Source of the DNA: Photobacterium kishitanii
GTDB taxonomy: Bacteria > Pseudomonadota > Gammaproteobacteria > Enterobacterales > Vibrionaceae
DNA length: 64,000 bases
Assembly (NCBI RefSeq): GCF_003026355.1
Contig: NZ_PYON01000003.1
Location: 62,001-126,000 of the forward strand
Reading direction: 5' to 3'
A program made the translations under genes and the position numbers. Position 1 is the first letter of the stretch; each line of letters begins with the position of its first letter. Positions 46,973 through 56,026 of this stretch are shown here, one piece after another. The notes under the pieces are model-generated. The model worked only from the letters and a program-made list of their open reading frames with translations, did not search any database and had not been told where the DNA came from.

Positions 46973-47599
46973 TTAGTATCCTAATGTTTGTAAATAAAGT
47001 ACGGTTGCTGCTGTGCGTGATTTTACTTGCAGTTTTCGCAATAAACTTTTCATATGTACTTTGACTGTTGCTTCTGAAATAAACAAAGACTCAGCAATGA
47101 CTCTATTAGTATGGCCTTTAGCAACTTCTTGTAATATTTGATTTTCTCTATCTGTCAGGCTTGATAAAATCGTATTGTCAGCACTGTTATTACTTAAAAA
47201 AGCCGTCACAATCTCGCAGTATGCTTTACCCCCCATTAATGCAGTTTTTAATAATGCAATCAACTCGTCAGGTTCAGTATCTTTGAGTAAATAGCCATCA
47301 GCACCGGCATCGATGAGTGCTTTAATATCAGTATGATTATCAGATACCGTTAGAATAACAATACAAGCATCAATACCTTCATTACGTAATGTAATTAGGG
47401 TGTCTAAGCCAGACATACCTTTCATATTGAGATCTAATAAAATAAGATCAACGGGGATTTTATGTGCAAGTGCTATCGCTTCATTGCCATTACTGGCTTC
47501 ACCAATAACATCAAATTCAGCTTCAAAACTGAGCAATTGCCCAATACCCCGACGCATTAACGGATGATCATCGACGATCATTACTTTCCAAGCTGACAT
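46973..47599 (-). CDS. narP: Nitrate/nitrite response regulator NarP
   Basis: LuxR/FixJ-type response regulator that activates the nap operon when phosphorylated by NarQ. The 208-residue protein has a receiver domain (VMIVDDHPLMRRGIGQLLS near residue 6, phospho-Asp in LILLDLNMKGMSG near 59) and a C-terminal HTH (LTDRENQILQEVAKG near 148, ISEATVKVHMKSLLRKL near 174). The ATG at 47599 follows the narQ stop by four bases. The length and the nap neighbourhood favour NarP over NarL. Confidence 0.93.
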   Translation of the reverse strand: MSAWKVMIVDDHPLMRRGIGQLLSFEAEFDVIGEASNGNEAIALAHKIPVDLILLDLNMKGMSGLDTLITLRNEGIDACIVILTVSDNHTDIKALIDAGADGYLLKDTEPDELIALLKTALMGGKAYCEIVTAFLSNNSADNTILSSLTDRENQILQEVAKGHTNRVIAESLFISEATVKVHMKSLLRKLQVKSRTAATVLYLQTLGY

Positions 47600-47603
47600 A
47601 TTT

Positions 47604-49304
47604 TTATCCCTCAGATAATGCAAATTGCAACTTAACTTGGCTGCCAAAACCAATTTGAGAATGAATGGTTAATTGACCTTTTAAGCATGAGGTGCGTTCT
47701 TGCATGATATTTAAACCATAGTGATTAAGTTTCGATTGCGAGGGATCAAATCCAATCCCATCATCTGTAATTTCAACGCTAATTATGTCTTGATGTTGGT
47801 GGCAACAAACTCTGATATGGCGGGCATTAGCATGCTTAATCGCATTGAGTACTGCTTCTCGAATAATCTGTAATAAATGGACTTGATTATGAGCAATCAG
47901 AGCCATTGAGGGTAATTGGTTCTCAATGCTAAATTGCGCTGAGGTTTGTTCTCGCAATGGAGCCAGTAATTGAGTGAGTGCCTCACTAAAATTGGCTTCT
48001 TTAATGGTTAGCCTAAACGTACTTAATAGTTCCCGTAATTGGGTGTAAGCATTAGCTAATTCTTCATCAATAGTTTGTACCGTTTGCCACTGGTTATTAT
48101 TGCTATCAGTCGTGACGTTGAGTTGCCGCTTTAATAAGGTTAATTGAATTTTTAGATATGATAATGATTGTGCTAGTGAGTCGTGCAGTTCGCGGGCAAT
48201 CGTGGCTCGCTCTTCCATTAACAGTAATTGTTCTGTCTGTTTTTGAGCGCGATTGTAATAAATTCCGCGACTTAAAATATTGGCAATATTTTCGATCAAA
48301 GCGAGATCTGGACAGGGTAGCTGATATTGCCACCATAATTGGCCCATCGTCTCGCCATCAATGAGTAATTGTTGCTGATGCCAAGCGGTTGATTGGTGTT
48401 CACCGACGATGATTTCTGTGGTGGTGCCATTGGATTCTTCAATAATGAGTTTGGCAGCGGTTAAACCATCAATTGCAATTAAGGTTTCTAACATATGTTG
48501 GAAATGGTGGTGAGTTAAGCGACTAACGGATAGTTGTTGTGAACAGTTATAAAGTACTTTGAGTGATTCATTAGCATGGCGTAGACGGTGAGTTTTCTCA
48601 CTAACGCTTTGTTCTAAATCCGAGTAAAACTTATCTAAATCTGCCGCCATTTGAGTAAATGTACGCGCAAGAATACCTAATTCATTGCCACTATTATTAT
48701 TGATGGTTAATGCAAATTGATGCTGCTTAATTTGTTTACATCCCGCCATTAACTGGTTAAGCGGCACTACTATTTTTCGTTGTGTAAACTGAATCGTAAA
48801 TAATACCACCATTAAGATAAGCAATAATCCCACCGCACTAATTAATGCTAACAGATGTAATTTGTTTTCGGATGATTGTTGTAACTCAAATACAAATTGA
48901 TCAATGCGGTCAACAAAAGGGGCGACTTGAGCTAAATATCCGTCTTTATCTATTTGATCTAACTGTGAACGTACTGCCTGCCAAGTTAACACTAATTCAG
49001 TGTAATGATTCTGTATTTTCTGCGGTACATACCAATGGTGCAATGCTTGCATGGTTGGTGATGTTAACGATTGTTCAAACGCAACGGTATGGCTGCTAAG
49101 CAGCGGTGATTGAGTTTCAATATCAAATGCTAATCGATAACTTTGCATTCTTAATGAGCCTGCAGTATTGATGGCAGCAGCATCGTTCAGGCTCGAAACT
49201 AACATGCACAACGCTAAGCTGATTGTGGTTGAGACCAAAAACAAAATTGCCACCATCGAACGACCAATTGTAGTGGTAACTGAATTAACTTTTTGTTGGT
49301 GCAT
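47604..49304 (-). CDS. narQ: Nitrate/nitrite sensor histidine kinase NarQ
   Basis: Inner-membrane sensor for nitrate and nitrite. The 566-residue protein has membrane helices at about residues 14-36 and 148-168. A periplasmic P-box lies just after the first (AAINTAGSLRMQSYRLAFDIE, residues 42 on), followed by HAMP near 170-225, a GAF-like middle, the dimerisation histidine H374 in ARELHDSLAQSLSYL and the ATPase domain with VLNAIKHANA and DDGIGFD. Its start has no clear ribosome binding site. It forms an operon with narP and is divergent from napF. Confidence 0.94.
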   Translation of the reverse strand: MHQQKVNSVTTTIGRSMVAILFLVSTTISLALCMLVSSLNDAAAINTAGSLRMQSYRLAFDIETQSPLLSSHTVAFEQSLTSPTMQALHHWYVPQKIQNHYTELVLTWQAVRSQLDQIDKDGYLAQVAPFVDRIDQFVFELQQSSENKLHLLALISAVGLLLILMVVLFTIQFTQRKIVVPLNQLMAGCKQIKQHQFALTINNNSGNELGILARTFTQMAADLDKFYSDLEQSVSEKTHRLRHANESLKVLYNCSQQLSVSRLTHHHFQHMLETLIAIDGLTAAKLIIEESNGTTTEIIVGEHQSTAWHQQQLLIDGETMGQLWWQYQLPCPDLALIENIANILSRGIYYNRAQKQTEQLLLMEERATIARELHDSLAQSLSYLKIQLTLLKRQLNVTTDSNNNQWQTVQTIDEELANAYTQLRELLSTFRLTIKEANFSEALTQLLAPLREQTSAQFSIENQLPSMALIAHNQVHLLQIIREAVLNAIKHANARHIRVCCHQHQDIISVEITDDGIGFDPSQSKLNHYGLNIMQERTSCLKGQLTIHSQIGFGSQVKLQFALSEG

Positions 49305-49453
49305 TATTGGGGGGTGACCTATTGATGTGAATAGTTATTAATAGAATGAGGCGGCGTTAATCATCTCTTACTGTCATATTTATCATTTTAATTTTTAGAT
49401 GACGGATTACGCGATAAATTTGCCAAATATTAGACATTATCCCGTATGTTTTA

Positions 49454-49467
49454 TTGATCTAGAACAA
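49454..49467. promoter_or_regulatory. FNR-type anaerobic regulator site
   Basis: TTGATCTAGAACAA differs from TTGATNNNNATCAA at one position. It lies 143 bases before the napF start. E. coli napF needs both FNR and NarP. Confidence 0.65.
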
Positions 49468-49472
49468 GGTAT

Positions 49473-49497
49473 AGGGGTAATTACCCCTTAGGGGGTA
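49473..49497. promoter_or_regulatory. NarP-type heptamer cluster
   Basis: Three heptamers in alternating orientation, each separated by two bases: AGGGGTA (49473), TACCCCT (49482) and GGGGGTA (49491). The last two form a 7-2-7 inverted repeat close to TACYYMT-N2-AKRRGTA, the NarP-preferred arrangement; the first two form a perfect 16-base palindrome. Confidence 0.75.
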
Positions 49498-49609
49498 TGT
49501 TCGTAGTTATGACGATATTTAAAAATAACGTAAAAGAACATTAATAGAAAGTGAATAGTAACAAAGAAAATGATTTGTAACCATTTACGGTTAAGCGAAA
49601 GGAGGGGCT

Positions 49610-50098
49610 GTGATAAATCGTTCGCGTCGAGGCTTATTTACTCGCCAACGGCCATCTCAACAGCAGCGTTTGCCTTGGATAAAGGATGAAAACACCTTTA
49701 CTGACCAGTGCCAGCGTTGCAATGCTTGTGTTGATGTTTGCCAAACTAAAGTCATTGTTAAAGGCGACGGTGGTTTTCCTATGGTGGATTTTCATCATGG
49801 GGAAGGGGAATGCAGTTTTTGTTATCAATGCGCGCATGTATGTCCCGAACCATTATTTGAACCACAGCAACAACCACCTTGGCAACAAACCGTGACAATT
49901 AATGCATCCTGTATCGCATTGAATAATATTGAGTGCCGCAGTTGCGGTGATCAATGTGAAACTCAGGCTATAACCTTTGTTCTACAAGTGGGTAAGGTTG
50001 CCCAACCGATGATAAATGATGCTGCTTGTAGTGGCTGTGGTGCATGTATAAGTGGCTGTCCAGTGGCTGCGATTGAAATGATAGCGCCTGCAGTTTAA
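49610..50098 (+). CDS. napF: Ferredoxin-type protein NapF
   Basis: Cytoplasmic iron-sulfur accessory protein that binds NapA before export and helps its maturation. The 162-residue product has clusters of cysteines for 4Fe-4S centres: CQRCNACVDVCQTK near residue 36, CSFCYQCAHVCPEP near 70, CRSCGDQC near 109 and CSGCGACISGCPVAA near 143. GTG start with AAAGGAGGG close upstream. First gene of napFDABC. Confidence 0.95.
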   Translation: MINRSRRGLFTRQRPSQQQRLPWIKDENTFTDQCQRCNACVDVCQTKVIVKGDGGFPMVDFHHGEGECSFCYQCAHVCPEPLFEPQQQPPWQQTVTINASCIALNNIECRSCGDQCETQAITFVLQVGKVAQPMINDAACSGCGACISGCPVAAIEMIAPAV

Positions 50099-50117
50099 AG
50101 AATTAGAGAGAGTAAAC

Positions 50118-50390
50118 ATGACATTACATGAAGTGCATACCTCAAGCCTTATCGTTCACGTTAAGCCACAATATTTAGCAGCGATTAGCCAACAAATTTT
50201 AGCAATACCAAATACTGAAATTCCTGCGACAAGTGAAGAAGGTAAAATTATCGTAGTACTTGAGACAGAGAACCAAGGCTACGTAACTGATGCAATTGAT
50301 AAAATTAATAATTTAGACCATGTGTTAATCACTTTTTTGGTCTATCACCATATTGAGCACTATGATTCACAAGCTGAGGGTAAGCTATGA
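50118..50390 (+). CDS. napD: NapA signal-peptide-binding chaperone NapD
   Basis: Cytoplasmic chaperone that binds the Tat signal of NapA and prevents premature export. The 90-residue ferredoxin-fold protein has [20 protein letters not shown] near the start and [19 protein letters not shown] near residue 46. AGAGAG lies ten bases upstream of the ATG. The stop overlaps the napA start by four bases (ATGA). Confidence 0.93.
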   Translation: MTLHEVHTSSLIVHVKPQYLAAISQQILAIPNTEIPATSEEGKIIVVLETENQGYVTDAIDKINNLDHVLITFLVYHHIEHYDSQAEGKL

Positions 50391-52873
50391 AAATGACAAG
50401 AAGAGCATTTGTGAAAGCGAATGCTGCAGCGTCTGCTGCTGCGGTAGCGGGTATTTCGTTACCAGCGTCAGCAACGAATTTAATTGTGAGTTCTGATGAA
50501 ACTAAAATTAAATGGGATAAAGCGCCATGTCGTTTTTGTGGCACTGGTTGTTCAGTTCTGGTCGGGACTAAAAATGGCCGAGTCGTGGCAACTCAAGGTG
50601 ATCCTCAAGCACCGGTGAATAAAGGCCTTAATTGTATTAAAGGCTATTTTTTATCGAAGATAATGTACGGTAAAGATCGTTTACAAACGCCTTTATTACG
50701 TATGAAAGATGGTCAGTATCATAAAGAGGGTGAGTTTACACCTGTTTCATGGGATCACGCCTTTGATGTGATGGCTGAGAAGTGGAAAGCTGCGCTGAAA
50801 AAACAAGGCCCATCGGGAGTTGGCATGTTTGGCTCGGGTCAATGGACGGTAATGGAAGGTTACGCTGCGTCTAAAATGATGAAAGCGGGCTTCCGTTCTA
50901 ATAATATCGATCCCAATGCTCGCCATTGTATGGCATCTGCAGTAGTAGGGTTTATTCGTACCTTCGGTATTGATGAACCAATGGGCTGTTATGACGATCT
51001 TGAACATGCTGATGTGTTTGTGTTATGGGGCTCAAACATGGCGGAAATGCATCCAGTATTATGGACGCGACTAACTGATCGCCGTTTGAGTCATCCTCAC
51101 GTTAAAGTCAATGTATTATCGACTTATGAGCATCGTTCGTTTGAGTTAGCCGATAACGGCATGATTTTCCATCCTCAAACTGATTTAGCGATTGCTAACT
51201 ATATTGCTAATTACATTATTGAAAATGATGCCGTTAATTGGGATTTTGTGAATAAACATACCCATTTTAAACGTGCTCAAACCGATATTGGTTACGGTTT
51301 ACGGGATGATAATCCATTACAAAAACAAGCTGCGAATCCTAATTCTGGTGATTTATTTCCAATGACGTTTGAAGAATATAAAGCGTCAGTGGCGGATTAT
51401 ACTCTTGAAAAAGCCTCCCAAATGTCAGGTGTAGAGCCTGAAAAATTGGTTGAGTTAGCTAAATACTATGCTGATCCTAAACTTAAGGTGATGTCATTGT
51501 GGACCATGGGTATGAATCAACATACTCGAGGTGTATGGATGCAAAGTTTGGTTTATAACTTGCATTTATTAACCGGTAAAATCTCAACCCCAGGAAATAG
51601 TCCATTTTCATTAACTGGTCAGCCTTCGGCGTGTGGTACTGCGCGTGAAGTAGGAACATTCGCTCACCGTTTACCGGCCGATTTACTGGTCGCTAATCCT
51701 AAGCACCGAGCAATTGCTGAAAATATTTGGAAACTGCCTGAAGGTACTATTCCACCTAAACCGGGTTATCACGCAGTACAGCAAGATCGAATGCTGAATG
51801 ACGGTAAATTGAATGCTTACTGGGTGATGTGTAATAACAATATGCAAGCGGGTCCAAATATTAATGAGGAACGTTTACCAGGTTACCGCAATCCCGATAA
51901 CTTTATTGTATGTTCAGATCCTTATCCTACGGTTACTGCGCAAGCCTCTGATTTGATTTTACCAACCGCAATGTGGGTCGAAAAAGAAGGCGCTTACGGC
52001 AATGCTGAACGCCGTACTCAGGTTTGGTATCAACAAGTAAAAGCGCCAGGTGAAGCTAAATCTGATTTATGGCAGATCATGGAATTCTCAAAGCGATTTA
52101 AGGTTGAAGAAGTCTGGGATGAGGAGCTGCTTAATAAGATGCCGCAATACCGTGGCAAAACTATGTACGATATTTTGTTCCGTAATGGCCAAGTTGATAA
52201 GTATCCATTAACGCAAGCGCAGCCATTAAATGATGATGCGCAAGCGCAAGATTGTTATGTTCAAAAAGGCTTATTTGAAGAATATGCTAGCTTTGGTCGA
52301 GGTCATGGACATGATCTTGCTCCTTATGAAACTTATCATAAAGTGCGTGGTTTACGTTGGCCTGTTGTTGATGGCAAAGAAACTCAGTGGCGCTTTAAAG
52401 AAGGTTCTGATCCGTACGCTAAAAAAGGCTCGGGTTGGGATTTCTATGGCAAACCTGATGGTAAGGCACTTATTATTTCAGCGCCTTATGAAGCACCACC
52501 AGAAGTGCCTGATAAAGATTATGACATGTGGCTTTGTACCGGACGTGTGCTAGAACATTGGCATACTGGCACCATGACTCGTCGTGTACCTGAGTTATAT
52601 AAAGCAGTACCTGATGCGTGGTGTTATATCAATCCTCAAGACGCCAAAGCTCGTAATCTTCGTCGTGGTGATGAAGTTTTATTAGCCTCTCGTCGAGGTG
52701 AGGTGCGCTGTCGAGTAGAAACTCGTGGTCGTAACCGCCCTCCCGTTGGATTAGTTTTCGTACCGTTTTTTGATGCCAATATTTTAGTCAATAAATTGAT
52801 TTTGGATGCTACAGATCCATTGTCGAAACAGACAGATTTTAAAAAGTGTCCGATTAAGATCACCAAGATCTAA
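50387..52873 (+). CDS. napA: Periplasmic nitrate reductase catalytic subunit NapA
   Basis: Molybdopterin enzyme that reduces nitrate to nitrite in the periplasm. The 828-residue precursor has a Tat signal ([20 protein letters not shown], ending near SLPASA). The 4Fe-4S motif [13 protein letters not shown] is near residue 47, with the fourth ligand in LNCIKGYF near 83. The molybdenum-ligating C181 is in [11 protein letters not shown]. Later segments such as [15 protein letters not shown] near 717 are typical. It starts with a four-base overlap with napD. Confidence 0.98.
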   Translation: MKMTRRAFVKANAAASAAAVAGISLPASATNLIVSSDETKIKWDKAPCRFCGTGCSVLVGTKNGRVVATQGDPQAPVNKGLNCIKGYFLSKIMYGKDRLQTPLLRMKDGQYHKEGEFTPVSWDHAFDVMAEKWKAALKKQGPSGVGMFGSGQWTVMEGYAASKMMKAGFRSNNIDPNARHCMASAVVGFIRTFGIDEPMGCYDDLEHADVFVLWGSNMAEMHPVLWTRLTDRRLSHPHVKVNVLSTYEHRSFELADNGMIFHPQTDLAIANYIANYIIENDAVNWDFVNKHTHFKRAQTDIGYGLRDDNPLQKQAANPNSGDLFPMTFEEYKASVADYTLEKASQMSGVEPEKLVELAKYYADPKLKVMSLWTMGMNQHTRGVWMQSLVYNLHLLTGKISTPGNSPFSLTGQPSACGTAREVGTFAHRLPADLLVANPKHRAIAENIWKLPEGTIPPKPGYHAVQQDRMLNDGKLNAYWVMCNNNMQAGPNINEERLPGYRNPDNFIVCSDPYPTVTAQASDLILPTAMWVEKEGAYGNAERRTQVWYQQVKAPGEAKSDLWQIMEFSKRFKVEEVWDEELLNKMPQYRGKTMYDILFRNGQVDKYPLTQAQPLNDDAQAQDCYVQKGLFEEYASFGRGHGHDLAPYETYHKVRGLRWPVVDGKETQWRFKEGSDPYAKKGSGWDFYGKPDGKALIISAPYEAPPEVPDKDYDMWLCTGRVLEHWHTGTMTRRVPELYKAVPDAWCYINPQDAKARNLRRGDEVLLASRRGEVRCRVETRGRNRPPVGLVFVPFFDANILVNKLILDATDPLSKQTDFKKCPIKITKI

Positions 52874-52941
52874 TTCATTAATTCAGCGAACGAGGCTTGT
52901 CGTTCGCTGTGACTAGAATATGCTTAGCAACGGAGAACAGC

Positions 52942-53460
52942 ATGAAACGATTATTTTTTGCAGTATTAGTCGCAGGGCTGATGCTTACAGGTATCGCTCA
53001 TAGTGATGATAGTGATTCGGTAATAGCAACGACCACTGCAGCGAATATTGCAGCAGCAGCTAAATTAGATAATCCTGGTGGTATCGGCGGACTTGAATCA
53101 TTACGAGGTATGACAGAGTTAGAGACCACACGCCCAGCCGATCCTATGAAACATTATCCTAAAGATCAGGGCGTAATTGATAGTGATTATGTTTATCAGC
53201 CACCACTTATTCCACATACTATTCGTCATAATGAAGTCTCGCTTAATGCTAACAAATGTCTTGCTTGCCATAGTTGGAAAAACGCCAAAGAGATGAATGC
53301 AACTAAGATCAGTGTGACGCATTATATATCACCTCAGCAAGGCCAAGTGTTGTCTGATGTTTCACCAAGTCGTTATTTTTGCTTACAGTGTCATGTACCT
53401 CAAGCAGATGCTAAGCCATTGGTTGAAAATGATTTTAAACGCGTAAATGCATTACGTTAA
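52942..53460 (+). CDS. napB: Nitrate reductase di-heme cytochrome subunit NapB
   Basis: Periplasmic electron carrier from NapC to NapA. The 172-residue precursor has a signal peptide ending near GIAHS, and two heme sites, CLACH near residue 109 and CLQCH near 147. HYISPQQGQVLSDVSPSRYFC carries further axial-ligand histidine(s). The ATG at 52942 has GGAGAA eight bases upstream; an upstream extension of 15 codons is not supported. Confidence 0.96.
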   Translation: MKRLFFAVLVAGLMLTGIAHSDDSDSVIATTTAANIAAAAKLDNPGGIGGLESLRGMTELETTRPADPMKHYPKDQGVIDSDYVYQPPLIPHTIRHNEVSLNANKCLACHSWKNAKEMNATKISVTHYISPQQGQVLSDVSPSRYFCLQCHVPQADAKPLVENDFKRVNALR

Positions 53461-53489
53461 TCGTGACTGAATAGTAAAAGGGCTTATCT

Positions 53490-54065
53490 ATGAAGTTGTT
53501 AAAAACATTTTGGTTACGACTAAAAACACCCAGTAAAGTCGCAGTTGGATTAGTACTTTTTATGGGGTTTATGGGAGGGTTATTATTCTGGGGCGGATTT
53601 AATACCGTGATGGAAAAGACCAACTCTGAAGAATTCTGTGCAGGGTGTCATGCGCCAATCGTTAAAGAAATTCAAGAAACGATTCACTTTTCAAACCGTT
53701 CAGGAGTAAGAGCGATTTGTTCTGATTGTCATGTGCCGCATAATTGGACCGATAAAATTGTCCGTAAGGTGCAAGCATCAAAAGAGATCTACTCACATAT
53801 GATGGGCACTATTGATACCCCTGAAAAGTTCAATGCCCGCCGTGGTCATCTTGCTGAGCGAGAATGGCAGCGAATGAAAAACAATGATTCTCAAGAATGT
53901 CGTAATTGTCATCAGTTCAATTATATGGATTTTTCTGAGCAAGCTCCGCGTAGTGCAAAGCAGCACTCAACAGCATTAGCATCCGGTGATAAAACTTGTG
54001 TTGATTGCCATAAGGGGATTGCCCATAAGTTACCTGACATGAAAGATGTGGCAGGGTGGCAATAA
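53490..54065 (+). CDS. napC: Membrane tetraheme cytochrome c NapC
   Basis: NapC/NirT-family quinol dehydrogenase that passes electrons from the membrane pool to NapB. The 191-residue protein has one N-terminal membrane helix (about residues 17-37) and four heme sites: CAGCH near 50, CSDCH near 79, CRNCH near 139 and CVDCH near 171. The operon lacks napG and napH, so NapC is the likely only quinol route. A tiny membrane protein gene follows after 15 bases. Confidence 0.96.
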   Translation: MKLLKTFWLRLKTPSKVAVGLVLFMGFMGGLLFWGGFNTVMEKTNSEEFCAGCHAPIVKEIQETIHFSNRSGVRAICSDCHVPHNWTDKIVRKVQASKEIYSHMMGTIDTPEKFNARRGHLAEREWQRMKNNDSQECRNCHQFNYMDFSEQAPRSAKQHSTALASGDKTCVDCHKGIAHKLPDMKDVAGWQ

Positions 54066-54080
54066 ACCAAAGGAGAAACG

Positions 54081-54218
54081 ATGAGTACTCTAGAATCAGT
54101 AATTTGGCATGTACTGGGTTATGCTGCGATGCCGATGATCATTTTATTTGGTTTTGCAGCAGTCGCTGCGGTGTGTGTATGGCTGTTGTCGTTAGGTAAA
54201 GATAAAAAACTTGATTAA
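54081..54218 (+). CDS. 45-residue single-helix membrane protein of the TIGR02808 type
   Basis: The ATG has AAAGGAGAAACG directly upstream, a strong ribosome binding site. The product, beginning MSTLESVIWHVLGYAAMP, has one membrane helix (about residues 16-38) and a basic end (GKDKKLD). Its size, composition and place after napC match my recollection of TIGR02808, a tiny family in Vibrio and Photobacterium usually near nap genes. Role unknown; it may be a small accessory to the Nap electron chain, comparable in size to NapE. It is the last gene of the nap operon. Confidence 0.8.
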   Translation: MSTLESVIWHVLGYAAMPMIILFGFAAVAAVCVWLLSLGKDKKLD

Positions 54219-54241
54219 ATAGTTATAACAACATGATCTTT

Positions 54242-54289
54242 AAACCATGGTTGCGGTAGTGAATACTAAAGCAACCATGGTTTTTTGTT
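54242..54289 (+). terminator. Terminator of the nap operon
   Basis: A 13-bp stem (54242-54254 with 54271-54283, core AACCATGGTTGC) followed by T residues. Confidence 0.8.
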
Positions 54290-54299
54290 ATAGGGCATG

Positions 54300-54770
54300 T
54301 TAATTGCTGGTGGCGGTGTCGTGTATCAGTTGCTGCTCGACTAATAACGATCTAAATTGTTGAGCTCGTTTACGGTTAACCCCGAAATCGGAGTAACCAC
54401 TACGGGAAATAGATCTTACGTGCAGCTGTTGGGCTTGTTGTTTAACTTCGAAGTCATCAATGAATCCAAACATCGCACTACGGACTTCAATATGAAAATA
54501 ATGGTCATCATGTTCAACGAGTTTTGCTCCAGGTAGCGTTTGTGCTAGCGCTATAATCTCTGCCCAGCTTTGTATACCTTTAGGTGTAAGCATAAAGGGG
54601 GCGAGTTTAAATTTTTCACGTTGCTCGATAGTTGATACACAATGGGATTTATTATCGCATGGTGTGTCTATTTGACGCTGCCATGGCGTTGATTGTGGAT
54701 CAGCGCAGCCAGTTATTAATCCACTTAATGCTGTTATAAAGCCAACAATCTTCATATTTTTTCTCATCAT
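54300..54770 (-). CDS. DUF1499-type lipoprotein
   Basis: A 156-residue lipoprotein with signal sequence and lipobox LITGC (cysteine near residue 22). The rest resembles DUF1499: PCDNKSHCVSTIEQ near 38, HYFHIEVRSAMFGFIDDFEV near 93 and the end GYSDFGVNRKRAQQFR near 126. The function is unknown. The start ATG at 54770 overlaps the stop of the DUF2956 gene by four bases (ATGA), so they are coupled; internal ATGs at 54767 and 54755 also exist. The gene is convergent with the nap operon. Confidence 0.82.
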   Translation of the reverse strand: MMRKNMKIVGFITALSGLITGCADPQSTPWQRQIDTPCDNKSHCVSTIEQREKFKLAPFMLTPKGIQSWAEIIALAQTLPGAKLVEHDDHYFHIEVRSAMFGFIDDFEVKQQAQQLHVRSISRSGYSDFGVNRKRAQQFRSLLVEQQLIHDTATSN

Positions 54771-55117
54771 AGTGTGTTGGTGTAAGTTAAATAAATGCCG
54801 AAACCAACCCAAGAAGCAATGATGATTCCCCAAGGTAGCCAATGCTGCTTATAGATAATTTGCTGGACAACCGCTGGAGTGTCGATTATTTCGGTTTGAT
54901 TATTTTTAGTTTGGGCGCTTTTCTTTTTTAATTTATCACGCTCCCTTGATTTGGCTTTTTGTTGTTTTTTATATTGTTCAATGCCTTTCTGAATTCCTTG
55001 TGCGATTAGTTTGGTTTGCTCTTTGGTTTGGCCTTCTTTTTGGGTTGCTTTAGCAACTCGTAACGCTTCTATTTGTGTTTCTGCAGAAGGAGCAGCGTTC
55101 TTTTTTATGGTTGTCAT
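54767..55117 (-). CDS. DUF2956-type membrane-anchored protein
   Basis: A 116-residue protein: a long highly charged Lys/Gln-rich segment (about residues 1-75, likely helical) and one C-terminal membrane helix (about 94-112, LPWGIIIASWVGFGIYLTY). The N-terminal APSAETQIEALRVAKATQKEGQTKEQTKLIAQGIQ is DUF2956-like in pattern. The start may be ATG at 55117 or GTG at 55123, the latter better spaced from AAAGG. Function unknown; in an operon with the DUF1499 lipoprotein. Confidence 0.8.
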   Translation of the reverse strand: MTTIKKNAAPSAETQIEALRVAKATQKEGQTKEQTKLIAQGIQKGIEQYKKQQKAKSRERDKLKKKSAQTKNNQTEIIDTPAVVQQIIYKQHWLPWGIIIASWVGFGIYLTYTNTL

Positions 55118-55560
55118 GCGCACTATTGACCTTTCTGATGAATGATAACTGATTGAGATTATATCTGATTACTCAATCTTAGCAGTAGTGTTGCCATATG
55201 TGTGGTTGTTGTTATATGTGTTGAGATTTATATATTTGGTTTTTTTTGTATGAAAATTACAGTTTTAGATGAATATGGTGTTAATAGTATATTCATATTG
55301 TAACTTTATGATTAGAAATAATTTAGTTTGATAATCTGTTATTTGTTGCTGGTTAAAAAATAACCATTAGTTGTCGGTTTTAGATCAAAAAACGTGACTT
55401 GCTAGGCAATATAAATAAATGAAAAGTGCGGTGATCCACAAAAATAGCGCTTAAATTGTACTTAATATGCGTTGATCGATTAGAGTCGAAATCAAGCCAT
55501 AGCGTGCTGATGTTGTCTAGATTGATGCGTGTTGAGTTGAACATGTGTGAGGAAAGTTGT
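55118..55560. other. AT-rich divergent region
   Basis: 443 bases upstream of two divergent small genes. It is strongly AT-rich with several T runs. I see no supported gene, RNA or operator. Confidence 0.4.
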
Positions 55561-56007
55561 TTGCTTTATCCTATCAATGCCTACGATGATCATGGGCTGT
55601 TAAAATTAAATAAGATGCTATGGCTGGCACTGATTTTTAATGCGAAAGCACTGGTGATTTTTGTCATGGCAGGTGTTAGTCGAACTCAAGGAGGACAACT
55701 TCTTGAATTGATTTACCCACTGCGAGACACACTTTATATCGGCATGGTGTTGGGAATGCCAGCCTTATTATTAATGTGGTTATCAGGTCAGCGCAATAAC
55801 AATAATAAGGTTTTACATTATTTGTGGCAGCATGGAAAAAAATTATTAATAGCTGCTTACAGTATCGATTTTGCTTTGCAAATATATCACCTCGTGTTGA
55901 GTCAAGGCGCATTTTCTTGGGTGCGCGCATTAACCTTGTTGTTAACAGTTTGGCTTGGATTGTATTTAGTTCGAAGCTCACGAGTAAAAGATGTATTTGC
56001 ACATTAG
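55561..56007 (+). CDS. DUF2919-type inner-membrane protein (YfeZ-like)
   Basis: A 148-residue protein with about four hydrophobic segments (near residues 18-38, 53-75, 85-105 and 118-140). The N-terminal YPINAYDDHGLLKLNKMLWL resembles DUF2919 proteins such as E. coli YfeZ, of unknown function. The start is a guess: TTG at 55561 has GAGGAAAG six bases upstream and gives the family-like N-terminus; an ATG at 55543 would add six residues but has only a weak site. The next gene starts 19 bases downstream. Confidence 0.72.
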   Translation: MLYPINAYDDHGLLKLNKMLWLALIFNAKALVIFVMAGVSRTQGGQLLELIYPLRDTLYIGMVLGMPALLLMWLSGQRNNNNKVLHYLWQHGKKLLIAAYSIDFALQIYHLVLSQGAFSWVRALTLLLTVWLGLYLVRSSRVKDVFAH

Positions 56008-56026
56008 CTTGTAAGAGGTAGTCGTA

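Larger units (their letters stand above)
49305..49609. other. narQ-napF divergent control region
   Basis: 305 bases with an FNR-like site and three nitrate-response heptamers, described separately. The core promoters are not certain. Confidence 0.7.
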
